DNA of 64,000 nucleotides from Humulus lupulus (Eukaryota > Streptophyta > Magnoliopsida > Rosales > Cannabaceae): NCBI RefSeq assembly GCF_963169125.1, contig NC_084794.1, positions 108,910,358-108,974,357 of the forward strand. The letters are read 5' to 3'. Below the pieces are notes generated by a model. The model was not told where the DNA came from. It did not search any database and was given only the letters and a program-made list of their open reading frames with translations. The position numbers and the translations under genes are program-made. Positions within the stretch are counted from its first letter, which is position 1. Each line of letters opens with the position of its first letter. Shown piece after piece: positions 22,807-33,925 of the stretch.

Positions 22807-25344
22807 ATGGCGTCTAGGCGATGTTCCGAAGGTCCGTATAATGTTGAGTTTATTGAGTTGTCCTCCTCCGACTCGGAGGTCGACGCATGCAAACCCTCTA
22901 ACCGCGGGGGTGTGCGGGCGCTCTATCTCAGGAGACTATCTTAACTTAGACATAAGGCGTACTGTCTAGAGAGGGAGCTAGAATCCCATCCCGGGGATGC
23001 GGGTTCTGATCTCTTCCCCCGGAAAGCGACATACATTTCCCAGCTACAATCCACCCTCCAGGATTGCCTTTCCGAAATTGCTTGCCTAGAAGAAAACTTG
23101 CCCCCTGAGCCTTTTTCCTTTTGTCATGATGAGTCTCCCGATTACGTAGATTCCTCCTTTGAAGGCGGTAGACACGAATTGGTTGAGCCGGAGTTCCTTT
23201 CCATGGTGTCGCCCGTGTTCCCTCTCCTATCCCCTGTCTTGCGCCCTAGGGTCAAGCAAAGAGCTGGTAGACATAGGACATGTGGGGGATCTTCTAGGAC
23301 CCTAAGAAAGTCTGTTGCTCATAAACTGCCTTACTTTGTCCAGGTACCCGAGATGCCGAAGAGAGTCTTGGACACTTCTGATGAAGTTGGAAGGTCTACC
23401 GTTACTCTGAAGAAATTGGGCAACATGCTGAAAGCCCATAAGTTACCCTTGAACCTCAAGTTCGTTATACCAGAGCGCAAGGAACGCGCGTCTGCACCGC
23501 AAAAGGGGTTCATGGCATTTAGTGATGCCATAATCCGATCTGGTGGAGCTCTGCCACTCCACTCTTTCTTCATCAAAGTGCTGGACTACTTTGAATTGGC
23601 GCCACTACAATTGTCCCCCAACTCCTGGGTGATGCTCAGCTGTTTGTATGTGTTGTACCATCAGGTGTACTCTAGGGGGCCTTCCACAAGTGAGGTTCAT
23701 TACTTCTTCACCCTGAGGGAGAATACATCTGCCCCCGGGTTCTACCAACTCCAGAAAGCCGCGGCCCTTAAAGGGAGTTCCCTCTTGGAGGGATCTATTT
23801 CCAATAGGGGGCGTGGAAGTCAGACTACTTCTATACTTACAGTGGGCAGACCCGATATTCTAGCTTCAACGCCCCACGTAAGGCTATCCTCACCTTGACC
23901 TCAAATACCAGGAATTTGTCTTATTATTCGAACTCTCTTTTTCTTTTTTTTTTTATAGTCCTTGTAACTGTGGTTATTTTCTTTCATTTGATGGCAGGTC
24001 TCTTGGGGGTCGTTGGTCCCAACTTGAAACGGGCGGCTCATGACCGGGTAATACAAATCCTGGCTATGCCGAAGGCATGCAAACAAGCCAGCGCCCTTTT
24101 CACAGAGAGCAATCTCCACTTGTGCGGGCTACTGACCCCGGACCAGAAAGTTACCTTATGCTCCATCTCCCCTGAATCTGAAGATCCGCGCCCCGCGTCA
24201 CCCGACTCTGTTGATTTACCCCCAGCGGCGCCCGTACTTGAGAGTCCGTGGATATATGGTCATGATGAAAGGAATTATGATGAAGCGGCCGATAGGGACT
24301 ATGTCTACTCCCCGGGTGACCATATGGACGTTGAGGAGACTGTGGTGTCTGAGAACTACTCCTGCTTGTACTCTGTTGCTGGCAGGGCTAAGGGTATAGC
24401 TGATGACGGTCACATTGGCGGTGCTACCTCTCGGATGTCGCCTTTAACACCTGGTGGCGAGTTTGCTTTCAATGCCCCTGCCCCTTGCCCCTCTGTGCCT
24501 AGAAGGAATTTTGTCATTCCTTCTTTTGATGGGGTTCCTTCACCCCCGAGGGGGCCTTCAAGGTGGGCCTCCACAAGCGTCTCTTTACCCCAGGAAGCGA
24601 CTCCACACTCTTCTGCCCCCCGCACTACTGCAGATGGGTCGGGGCCTTCCTGGTCCCTCTCCTTCCCAAAGCGGGCCTCGGCAGGTACTCACGCCTCTCC
24701 CGGCCCAGCTCATGTTTCTATTCCTGGAGATCATCCTCTGGCGAGCCAATATGGGGGAGCCATGAGCCATCACTTAGAAAACTTTCCCAAAGGTGAATGG
24801 GGGACGCTGCACGATGTCCCTGAGGCTCATCTAGAGAGCGCCTACATGCGAGCCTCCCTGCAGGTAATTGTCGCGATACTTGGTTTATTCATTTGTGCTG
24901 GCCATATATATACTTTTTATATTTTTTCTGGCATATCGTCTAACCCTTGAGGCTTTGCTTTATATTCTCGCCCCCACACAGGCTTCCATTTTGAACCAAC
25001 GGTTGCAACACGAGCTTGAGGAGGCACTGGGGAACCTATCGGTGGCTCAGACTGCCAAGGATACCTTGTCAAGTCAATTTGCCGAGGTGGTATGCCAGAG
25101 GGATACCGCCTTGGCGCGGGCTGCATCAACCTCTCATGCCAATATTCAGCTGGAGGCTACCGTCCAAACTCTGAACGGGAGGATCGCTGTGCTCGAAGCT
25201 GAGCTTATGACCGTTGAGGATTGCATAATCGATAAAACGTTGCATGCTGTCTGGAGGACTAATCCCACTGTTGACTTATCTTCTTTTGGGGATTATGCCG
25301 TCGAGAGGATTTCTGAGTGGCAGGGTCGAGGTGGAGATTTGTAG
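22807..25344 (+). pseudogene. Antisense extra ORF with putative gypsy-type transposon domain, copy A
   Basis: Starts MASRRCSEGPYNVEFIELSS and is homologous to the start of the copy B ORF. A TAA follows at about 22942, then the frame reopens (23098-23898). The central domain has GFMAFSDAIIRSGGALPLHS, FELAPLQLSPNSWVMLSCLY and VHYFFTL, the pattern of Pfam Transposase_28 ('putative gypsy type transposon'). Later come a Pro/Ser-rich region, a coiled coil and a C-terminal VWRTNPTVDLSSFG motif. Likely introns: 23878-23997 and 24864-24981 (GT...AG, frame kept across the second). No biochemical function is known for this family. The position and opposite strand match additional ORFs described for Tat elements. 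Confidence 0.75.
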
Positions 25345-26106
25345 GTCCCCTTGTACTCAGTCTATGTATGCCTTGGGTGTGTAATCCCTTGCACCACTTC
25401 TTCTCTTTTTGTTTTTATCAAGTTTAAGGGGCTCTGGCAAGTCCCTCTTATTACTGTTGTTCGTGGGCTATATGTTTTTCTCTGATTTGATGAAGATAAT
25501 CTTTCTGGTGCATCTTGATTATACGTGTAAGGACACGTTAACCCATTGGGCTGTTGTGGTCCTTTTATGTTCTTTGCGCGCGCTTATTACTTTTTTGCGA
25601 GAAGCGTCCTTCTCGTCCTTATACATAGTACTATTTTTTTCCAAGGGTCCCTTGTAAGACCCTTTTTGGGCTAGCCGGCTTAATGGCCGATCTAGACTTA
25701 TCGGGTGATTCCCTCCTTACAGCCTCACCTCTTGGGGTGTCGGCCTTTCGTTGGGGGTTATTCTTTTTTAACTGCTCCCTCGATATTCATAAGGGTAGCT
25801 AATCCTTTTGAATATAAGAGATTTTTTTTTTTTTTTACCTTTGTTGTCCTACCCCCCAAGTACCTGGTGAGATTTATCTTGGCGGGGACTTTAGTTGATG
25901 CTTGAACAAAGGAGTAAGTAACATACGAAGCGGAAAATAGTTTCATTCATAGTAGTCAGATTACAACGATATATAAATAGATAAAAGGCTTACATCTACT
26001 TGGGAGGTTATCTAGGTAACCTCTTTGATTCTCGTCTACTAAAATAGCATACCCTGCAACAAACTAAACATAGCTACTACCTGCATTGGGCGTGGGAGCC
26101 TTACTG
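25345..26106. other. Spacer between convergent ORFs of copy A
   Basis: Holds the 3' ends of the plus-strand ORF and of the minus-strand gag-pro gene. No domain seen. It includes T-rich runs and segments (AGGGTCCCTTGTAAGACCC, TTTTTGGGCTAGCCGGCTTA) resembling 55240-55340 of copy B, so it is a conserved 3' region. Confidence 0.5.
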
Positions 26107-28693
26107 CTACCCGGTTGGGTCCTTCACGATTCTGGGATCTAGTTCCTGTGGGTCTGTGCCCCCATGCACCACCATCGTCATCGGTTCTCGCAGTTTCGCA
26201 GAAGTGTGAAGGGTGGTGTTATAACACTCTCTAGCCTCTCTTTGTTCTCCCTTCATGCCTGCTACCCCACCAGGAGTTGGGAACTTGACAGTGAGGTGAT
26301 AAATTGAAGTGATTGCTTTCAATTCTCTTAGGGATGGCCTCCCCAATACCGCATTGAAAGCCGAAGCACAGTCTACTACGACGAAGTTTGTCATGATCGT
26401 GGTCTGTCGGGGTTGTTCTCCCATGGTGAGTGCTAATTCGATCACCCCTAAGGGTTGCATCGAGCTCCCCGCGAACCCGTATAAGGTGGATTGACAAGGC
26501 TTCAAGTGCCTGATGCCCAAGCCCATCTTCTCCAAGGCGGGGCGATATAAGATATCTACGGAACTTCCATTGTCTACGAGGACCCGATGCACTCGCAGGT
26601 TGGCCAACTGGATTGTCAACACTAGAGGATCATTATGGGGGAAGTGCACCCCTCGTGCATCCTCCTCTGTAAAGGTGATCGAGTCATTTTCTCCTTTAAA
26701 GCTTTTCGGGGGGCGCTGTTCCAGACTCATGACACAAGGTGGTGGACTTCGCCTGGCTTCTCTAGCGTACCTATCTCGTCCTTTCCGGGAGTTTCCCACG
26801 AGCCCTGGACCTCCAAAAATAGTTCTTATTTCTCCCTGGATCTCTGGAGCTTCTCTTTGCGTCTTAGATATTACTGGTTCATCCTCCGACTTCGGCCTTT
26901 CTTTCCTAACATATCGGCCTAGGTGCTCCCTTTGGATGAGCTCTTCAATTTCTTCTTTCAAATGAATACACTCTGCCGTGGTGTGACCAATATCCTTGTG
27001 GTATTGACAGTATCTATTTGGATCCCTCTGGGACCGATCCTTCCTCATTGGTGGGGGCTTCTTGAAGGGAATCCGCCTCTCGTTGGTGAGGTAGATATAC
27101 TCCCTTGTATCCGTCAGGTCTGTATAGAAGGTATAAGCCGTTTGCCTAGGGTCGCTTCCCCACTTGGGCTTTCTATGTTGATCATTCCTCGGCCCTTCGT
27201 ACGCCCTCTTCTTCTTTGCACCATTCGACCCTTCGTTATTCGGGGGCTTTGCGGCGGACTCACACTTTCCCGCCTTTAAGTTCGCGTGGCCATCCTCTAC
27301 ACGAATATACTTCTGCGCTCTCTCGTAGAAGTCATCTAGGTCTGTGACTTCCCTTTTGAGCATATTACCACAATTTGCTTCCCGGAAGCACCCCGGCAGT
27401 GATAGCCATTTTTAACTCTCTGCGGGTCAAGCTCCCCACTTTGGCTGCTTCCATGTTGAACCTGTGAATGTAGCTTTTTAGACTCTCATTTTCGCCCTGT
27501 TTTACATTGGCGAGGCTGGTGCCCGGCATAGTATAATCGCGCACGGCATGATGTTGTTGGAGAAACTCATCTAAAAACTGTTGCCAAGACCTGACGAATC
27601 CCGGCCGAAGTCTCTTAAACCATTTGTAGGCGGGTCCTTTTAGCGTGACTGCGAAACAGTGGCATCTAGCCCCGCTACTTATCCCTCTTAATTTCATCAA
27701 GTCATTGAATGCGTCTAGGTGGTACTTGGGGTCGGTGCTTCCTTCATACGGGGTCATATGAGGCTCTTTGAAGTTGGCTGGGAGTCGGATGGCTTGGATC
27801 TCTTTGGTGAAGGGTGATTCATAGTCGAACTCCTCCTCAAGGCTTTGCCCTCCAGACGCGGTAACAATCTTACTCCGCAGGCTCTTCATCTCTGTATCGA
27901 GGTCTTGCCTCTTCTTCCTCAGGGAGTCTCTCAGCATGGACAGGTCGACACCCTCCTTTCCTTCGCCGTCCCGAGGGACAGTAAGAGGGGTAGTCCTCTT
28001 ATCCGCCTTCTTCTTGTTGAGCTCCTCTCATAGATCCGCGGGCGTCCTCTTTGAGGTGACCTCGATGTCGCTGCGAGAGCCACCATTGTTCCCTTGCCTT
28101 GGCCCCCGGGGTGGCCTCGATGGTCCGGGACGCTCCTGCGGCTTCTCCCTGGGGGTGTTGCTGATGGAGTGTCTAGTCCTCCCGTCGTCTACCGGGACAG
28201 TGGTTTCCCGACCTTTCTCTTTCCCCTTGGGTAGGGTCATGTTCGACTTACCTTGCAACAGGCCATTCAACACCTCCTGCATGTTCTCTAGGGTAGTCTC
28301 TAGTCTTTGGTTTTTACGGTGCAGTTCACGAATCTCCTCTTCATAGAAACGAGATTTGGAACTCGAGCTCACGGAATGGACCCGGGGTTGCTTATCGTGT
28401 CTATGCGTCGAGGGGCCCGGGTCTTGCCGGCCGGAGTTCGGTACTTGTGGTGGTTTGGGAGGAGGGAACTCGTTGGCATTCCCGGGTGGTGCAGTAGTTG
28501 TCCTTGGAGGACTTTCACCGTGTGGGATGGCCGGTGACGAGGCCTCCTTGTCATTCTCGTGAACCTCAAGGCCCCTTGGGGGCTCTACGTCCCGGGTTGG
28601 AGGTGGATCCTTCATGGAGGCCTTCAGCTGGACTCCGGTAAGGTGGACCTCCACCTCTTGAGGCTCCTTGAGTCGCTTCGAACGTCTTGGAAT
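26107..28693 (-). pseudogene. Gag and aspartic protease of gypsy copy A (broken)
   Basis: In minus order: N-terminal PRRSKRLKEPQEVEVHL, a Pro-rich region, a coiled coil (YEEEIRELHRKNQRLETTLE), and the capsid-like gag core (STDPKYHLDAFNDLMKLRG, CHCFAVTLKGPAYKWFKRLR, VKQGENESLKSYIHRFNMEA). Then come a CHHC zinc motif (CQYHKDIGHTTAEC) and protease ([13 protein letters not shown], ending in FNAVLGRPSL). Gag builds the particle and the protease matures it. The gag start is ATT where copy B has ATG. A TGA lies at about 28027 and a one-base shift gives TAA at about 27367. The ORF ends in PTG-stop at 26107 with no RT beyond. Confidence 0.88.
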
Positions 28694-28740
28694 TTCCCCT
28701 TGCCGGAAGTAATGGCAGAACAGTAGCTTGGTGCTTACGT

Positions 28741-28758
28741 TCCCACAGACGGCGCCAA
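28741..28758 (-). other. Primer-binding site of gypsy copy A
   Basis: The minus strand reads TGGCGCCGTCTGTGGGAA two bases after the LTR end. The TGGCGCCG start is shared with tRNA-Asp-type sites of Tat elements but the rest differs. Copy B has the identical site (58789-58806). Confidence 0.7.
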
Positions 28759-28959
28759 ACTGTTGACGGTAAGAACTCATCAACGATTGATGGTTAGAAA
28801 ACTTCAATCTCTATGCTATAGGAAGCTATGAATCAGATAGAAAGAACTCTAAACAACAGGAGAAAACTTAGGCAACCATGAATACCAGAAACATATATTT
28901 CTTAAGTCCCCTTTTTACATTCAGTTTTCCAACCAACCTTTCAGGTGGTCTTAGAGTTC

Positions 28960-28967
28960 CTTTTATA
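28960..28967 (-). promoter_or_regulatory. TATA box of 5' LTR, gypsy copy A
   Basis: TATAAAAG on the minus strand, about 200 bases before the LTR end that faces gag. It is identical in the 3' LTR at 20487-20494. Confidence 0.55.
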
Positions 28968-29629
28968 ATGGGCTCTAATGGCCTTAGGTACATGATGATC
29001 CAGGGGACCAAGTGGTACATACGTACTGTGTTAGAGGAATGGTTTCAGAGGTAGTGGTTGTACATCCCGTACAGGAGCAGGTGTCAGGGGGATGTCTCCA
29101 CTACTTGTGTGTACCCCTGCCTGAGGCGTGGTGGCAGACGTATTGGCGCAGGAGGTAATGGTGTCGGTTCTGACCTAAGGCCGTAGACGTACGGACCATG
29201 ATCCTTACCCTAGCAATCTCACTGGCACTGGTATCCGTACTTAGTACTTGGTCGTACAAATATGTCTCATTCGACTCGTACAGGATCTCCTAAGCATAGG
29301 GACTTCGAGGTGTGAAAAAGGGGATCCTGGGTGCCCGTACTGGCCGTGGCGTTGAGTAGGGGTCTTGGGCCCATACGCGTCAAGTCACGGGGTGTCGGCC
29401 TCCTGAGAAGATGGTGAGCTGATGGACTTCCCGGGGCGTGCGCGCGTGGGACCTTGCACGGCCTCGCGCATGGGGCGCCATTGACGGCCTCGCAGCCTCC
29501 TTCGGCCTCGCGCATGGGGCGCCATTGACGGCCTCACAGCCTCCCTCGGCCTCGTGCGTGGGGTGCCATAGACGGCCTCGCAGCCTTCCTCGGCTCCGCG
29601 CATGGGCATGGTGGGAGTGGCCCAAGGGC

Positions 29630-30022
29630 CTTGCGGATCGGTGGCCTCGTGAGAAGGGAGGGCCTCACGGATCGGTGGCCTCGCGAGATGGGAGGGCCTC
29701 GTGGAATGGTGGCCTCGCGGATAGGTGGCCTCGCGAGACGGGAGGGCCTCGCGGAATGGGACGGCCCTCTCCCATATGATGGCCTCGCCTGTTTGATGGC
29801 CTCGCCCATTTGATGGCCTCGCGGAATGGAGGCCTTGCGAGACGGTGGCCTCGCGAGATGGGACGGCCTCGCGGAACGGTGGCCTCGCGGATCGGTGGCC
29901 TCGCGAGACGGGAGGGCCTCACGGGATTGGACGGCCCTCGCCCATATGATGGCCTCGCCTATTTGATGGCCTCGCCCATTTGATGGCCTCGCGGAATGGA
30001 GGCCTTGCGAGACGGTGGCCTT
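29630..30022. repeat. Expanded GGCCTCGCG minisatellite in 5' LTR of copy A
   Basis: Same units as 21160-21360 but with a longer block repeated (GGCCTCGCCCATTTGATGGC and GGAATGGAGGCCTTGCGAGA each occur twice). It explains the whole length difference between the LTRs. Confidence 0.8.
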
Positions 30023-30758
30023 GGGGCTCTGCTTCGGCCTTATATTTTCTCTTGATGAGATTATGAGCATCAACACCATTCAATGCTCCATGTTCGTTCG
30101 GCATATCAACAAGGTTCCCCCAAGTGATCTCGTGCCTATGTCGAGGAGGCTTCAACCTATGCATGTCCTGAGAAGTCAAGGTGCCAAGGGTCAGGACCGG
30201 TCTATGCGGGTCGCATAGACACGAGGCTAGCAGCAAGAGCGCCGTGGCAAGGCCACACCCTCGCATAGCGAGGCTGGCCCTTTTCCCTCAGGTAGGAGCA
30301 TGGTACGGGCGTAGCAACAAGGTAGCACCCTCGCATAGCGAGGCTACCTCTCCTCCTCCCAGGTGCAGCGTCGTGAGGCTAGGAGCATGGATGCCACAAC
30401 AAAGCCCCCACCCTCGCATGGCGAGGCTGACATTCTTCCTCCGAGTGTAGGCGAGGCTTGATGCCTGATGGAACCGGGCGCATACGGACGACCAGTTAGG
30501 GACCCTCGCATAGCGAGGGTGAAGTTCGGATGGGCAAATGGCCGAGGGCCCTCGCCTAGTGAGGGTGTCTCGTAGTATAGAGCTTCATCCGTGAATAAAA
30601 TTCTCAAGGAGAAATTTCCACATTTACAGTAACTGTTTTCCAAACTTTTATTGGTGGAATTGTGTTCTCTTCTAGTTCTCTATGCATCTAAATTATTTTC
30701 TCTGATTAAGAATTTGTATGGATTGTAACTTTTGAAACACGTGGATTGTAACATTCAG

Positions 30759-31889
30759 GCAGATATGCAAGTGAGGGAGAAAATCTTGGTCTTGCTTGAC
30801 TCTTGGCAAGAAGCTTTTGGTCGGCCTGGAGGAAAGCATTCTCAATATTATTGGGCATATGATGAATTAAGGGTATGCATTTAGCTCCATCTTTTAGATG
30901 CTATGTGCTCTTCCTCCCTGTGGCGCTAAATCTAGAAGAGTTCTTTTTTCCTTTTCAATTGTTCTCACCTTTTTAGGTTTGATATAGAAATTTGGTATTA
31001 TGAGGTTTGATTTGCATCAATCACCTTTTCAAATAAAAATTCATCACAGCCTTTACAGGGCTGATGGATCCTATGTTTTTTTTCTTTTCTTTCTGGAACA
31101 CAGTATCAAGTGGTTAAACATGTTGTAGCTTCCATTTCAATATTCTGACCCTTAAATTTATTAGTTTTTTTAAAAAATAAATTACTTGAAGAGCTAGTCA
31201 TAGCTATTTGTATACTTTTCCTGACTGTGTTAGGGAATTACTAGTTGGAAATGATAATGATCACTGTTCTTAGTATCCCAGTGTTTCATTACTGATATAA
31301 ATTTATTAACATCCTATTATATTAAAATTTGTGAAATAGGTCTCTCTCTCTCTCTCAAATCAGATGAATTGTATCCAATAACAGTGAATTGAATGAATGA
31401 CAGCGTTCTGGAGTAGAATTTCCCAAGCGTTCATTAGACGCCGTCCCTATTTTTACACCCCCTGCTTCACATCAGACCATGGGTCGTCCTCAACCTAGAT
31501 ATGGAATGCCTAGCAATGCTTCAAGAAGGCTTGATGAAACTATGGCTACAGAAATTGAGAGTTTGAGGTGATAATTTTAATGCAGTTCATGATCTAGATA
31601 TTAGGTTTTGAAATTTTTTTGTCTTCTGATTTTTTTTTCATAAAGCTTGTCAAGCATGGAGGCTATGTAGAATGTTCTGGAACTCCTAAGCGACATGCTA
31701 CAGGCAGTAAATCCTGGTGATTCTGCGGTATAAGCAATGAATTTTTTTCATCTCTATGATCTATGATATGAGCTACTTGTCCCCTTTTTTTAATCTCTAT
31801 GAGCTACTTATCCCTGAAACTTAATGTGGTTCTTTTGCCATTCTGTTCAGGCTGTAAAAGATGAAGTGATAGTTAAGCTTGTTAATAGG
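30759..31889 (+). pseudogene. Captured TOM1-like (TOL) gene fragment 1: VHS end, linker, GAT start
   Basis: TOL proteins are plant ubiquitin-binding adaptors that sort membrane cargo to vacuoles. Four exons with GT-AG borders: 30759-30872 (38 codons, [17 protein letters not shown], end of the VHS domain), 31404-31567 (SGVEFPKRSLDAVPIFTPP), 31646-31727 (LSSMEAM, a TAG, then LELLSDMLQAVNPGD) and 31851-31889 (AVKDEVIVKLVNR). The last exon, the start of the GAT domain, is broken by a LINE fragment. The frame is kept across introns, so it derives from a real gene by genomic capture, not from a processed transcript. The N-terminal VHS half is missing. Confidence 0.85.
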
Positions 31890-32345
31890 AATATATTGCA
31901 CCAAAACAAACAAATACAACCAGTTCAAAACCAACTCAAAAGGCTAACAGATTATAGACATTTAATAAGAGCAGCTAGAGAACAATTCTGCCTTAGGACT
32001 TCTTGACTCAGCCTGCTTAATCAACCTCACTATATACAAAGGAGTATAGGAACAGACAGAAAAAATGCAAGAGTTTCTATTAAATCACACACCATAAACC
32101 GTAGCATCCAAAACAACAATAGAAAAGCTGTGCAGAAAACTCTTAGGCTTCTTATCTAACCACTCTTTCCAGCCAACATACTGAAGAGGCCGAATACCAG
32201 AACCCAGCCACCCTTTGAGCAGAGCCCAAACTTGCTGGGAAAACCAGAAATCAAAGAAAAGGTGCTGATGCAATTCCTCCACCTGCTCACAGACTGGGCA
32301 CAACACAGAAGCAATAGAAACTTGGCACCTCACTAAGTCTTGCAC
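31890..32345 (-). mobile_element. LINE (non-LTR retrotransposon) 3' fragment
   Basis: The minus-strand frame 32345-32085 has the zinc-binding RT-associated motif typical of plant LINE and LINE-derived ORFs (CPVCEQVEELHQHLFFDFWF, then QQVWALLKGWLGS). The rest to about 31890 looks like the 3' end of the insert. No poly-A tail or clear duplication is visible, so the edges are approximate. Confidence 0.6.
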
Positions 32346-32386
32346 TTTTGAAATATGGGGTTAATCTCACTTTAATCTCATTGTAG

Positions 32387-33045
32387 GTGGATTTACTTTT
32401 GGCTGCTTATGGCTGCTGCTTGGGGTCTTTTCATCAGTGAAGAAGCTTTAAATATCTGGGTCTGTCTTCTGTTCTGATACTTCTGTTTCACAAGCTCAAG
32501 AAATTTTCTTGCTCCTTTTAGTAAAATTTGTGTGTTTCATGGTTCCATTGTATGCCTGAATTCTTATTTATAGTAAATGATTTAGGTTGGCATATCTATA
32601 GCAAGGATGCTAACTTTGGATGGGTCATGGAAGTCTCTTGCTGAGTCATTTTCTAGGAATGCTGGATACATAACATTGACGATTTTTTGGGTGTACTGGT
32701 TAGCTTCCTAATTCAATTAGTTATTTTCATTAAACATGTTTGATGAAGCTTTTCACTTGTAGCTCTTTAGCCATTACCATTTTAGGTGATATTCTTATAT
32801 TGAAAAATAAATCTGACACTGTATAGTTATTAGGGGAGTGTGCATTAGTGACTTGATACCATTTTATTTTGGAATGCTTTTCAAGCAGTCTGGGGCATCT
32901 GATGATGTTTTTTCAAAGGTTAGTTCTGGTTGGTTTCAACTTCTATTACATTAATAATGTATTCTAATCTTGATGGTGACTGCAGTTAGGGATTGGACAA
33001 GAGAAAGCTTTGAGCATAACTCATGTTGTTCAATTTACCATTTGA
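32387..33045 (+). pseudogene. Captured fragment of a multi-span membrane protein gene
   Basis: Four exon-like pieces with splice borders and continuous phase: 32387-32459 (WIYFWLLMAAAWGLFISEEA), 32586-32698 (VGISIARMLTLDGSWKSLAE, ITLTIFWVYW), about 32835-32918 (GVCISDLIPFYFGMLFKQSG) and about 32989-33045 (LGIGQEKALSITHVVQ). Hydrophobic helices alternate with short loops. The text resembles plant DedA/SNARE-associated Golgi (VTT-type) membrane proteins, but I am not certain of the family. No stop occurs in the readable exons before the last one. Confidence 0.55.
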
Positions 33046-33325
33046 ACTTGTTTTTTATATAGTTTTACCAGCTTATCTGTTTTAATTTATAACTAGAAAA
33101 TATTATTATATTCCATATTGAGCTTTTTCTTGATCTCACTTTTATTTATTCTTATAATTTGAACTTGTGTAATGGCATACAAGCTACTGGTTTAATGGTT
33201 TCCTGTTATCTATATTGTGTGTAATTTTTAGAATTTTTGTTTCCTGTTACATAACTTCTTCTTTAAATACAATAGTTTTACATGACTTCCTAGCAATCTC
33301 ACTTTTTGTTTTCCTATTGATACAG

Positions 33326-33595
33326 ACGCTAATAATGGGAAACCGTGACAATATTGACGAAATGCCTAGCACAAATAGCTCTGTGCTTCTTTCAGTTCTT
33401 AAGTTGATTGACAAATATGATCTATATGGTCAAGTTGCATATCCTAAACGTCATAAGCAATCTGATGTCCCTGAAATCTATCACTTCTTTTATCTAGGAG
33501 GTATGTTTTTCAACCTGATTTGAGTATCTCTGTTTTGGTAGGGTGTTTTCATAAATCCAGCCTTCATTGAGCCATTTGGACTTACTTTAATTGAG
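33326..33595 (+). pseudogene. Captured sucrose-phosphate synthase fragment (glycosyltransferase domain)
   Basis: Sucrose-phosphate synthase makes sucrose-6-phosphate from UDP-glucose and fructose-6-phosphate in the cytosol. Two exons remain: 33326 to about 33500 ([46 protein letters not shown]) and 33542-33595 (GVFINPAFIEPFGLTLIE). They come from the conserved C-terminal glycosyltransferase lobe; the second carries the E-x7-E nucleotide-sugar site (EPFGLTLIE). The splice junction after PEIY is damaged. Far too short to be active. Confidence 0.85.
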
Positions 33596-33925
33596 GTGAT
33601 TATTTTTAACTTTGGTTTCAGATATTGATTAATGTGAAGTCCAACATGATCTCTTTTATTTATTCTACAAAAGGGAAATAAATTACTAATATAGAAATAA
33701 AAAAGTTAAATAATGCAATTTGGTGGTGCTACTGTTTTGTGTTCTCATTAACAGTTGCAAAACATTTTTTTTATTAATCCAGACTTTTTTTTTTTTTTTT
33801 GTCTCTGTTACAGGTTATTACTCTTGAGGATGTAATAAAGGGAATTAAGGTATAAAATTGCTTGAACTCTTATTTATTATGGCAACTTTCCTTAACCAAA
33901 TTTCTATGGTCTATTATTGTTGTAG

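Larger units (their letters stand above)
20288..30628 (-). mobile_element. Gypsy element with gag-pro and antisense ORF but no pol (copy A)
   Basis: Flanked by GTAAC (20283-20287, 30629-30633). LTRs are 20288-21969 and 28761-30628. On the minus strand from the right come the 5' LTR, a primer site at 28741-28758 and gag-protease to 26107. Instead of RT and integrase there is then a divergent plus-strand ORF (22807-25344), and next the 3' LTR. No polymerase motif exists in any frame between the LTRs. The same layout recurs at 48921-60223, so this is a family and not one deletion. Confidence 0.88.
28761..30628 (-). repeat. 5' LTR of gypsy copy A
   Basis: 1868 bases and nearly identical to 20288-21969, except that the minisatellite is about 186 bases longer (29630-30022 against 21160-21360). 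It contains the promoter TATA on minus (28960-28967). Confidence 0.9.

Noticed and set aside
26231..28569. Plus-strand and alternative-frame ORFs over the gag-pro genes (also 56177-58610)
   Set aside because: They are shadows of the minus-strand gag-protease frame, which has clear domain motifs.
32085..32345. A host gene of 86 codons on the minus strand
   Set aside because: Its CPVC...H...F pattern is the LINE RT-associated zinc motif, so it is a retrotransposon fragment.
33326..33595. A functional sucrose-phosphate synthase gene
   Set aside because: Only two exons of the glycosyltransferase lobe are present, one with a damaged splice junction, inside a transposon.
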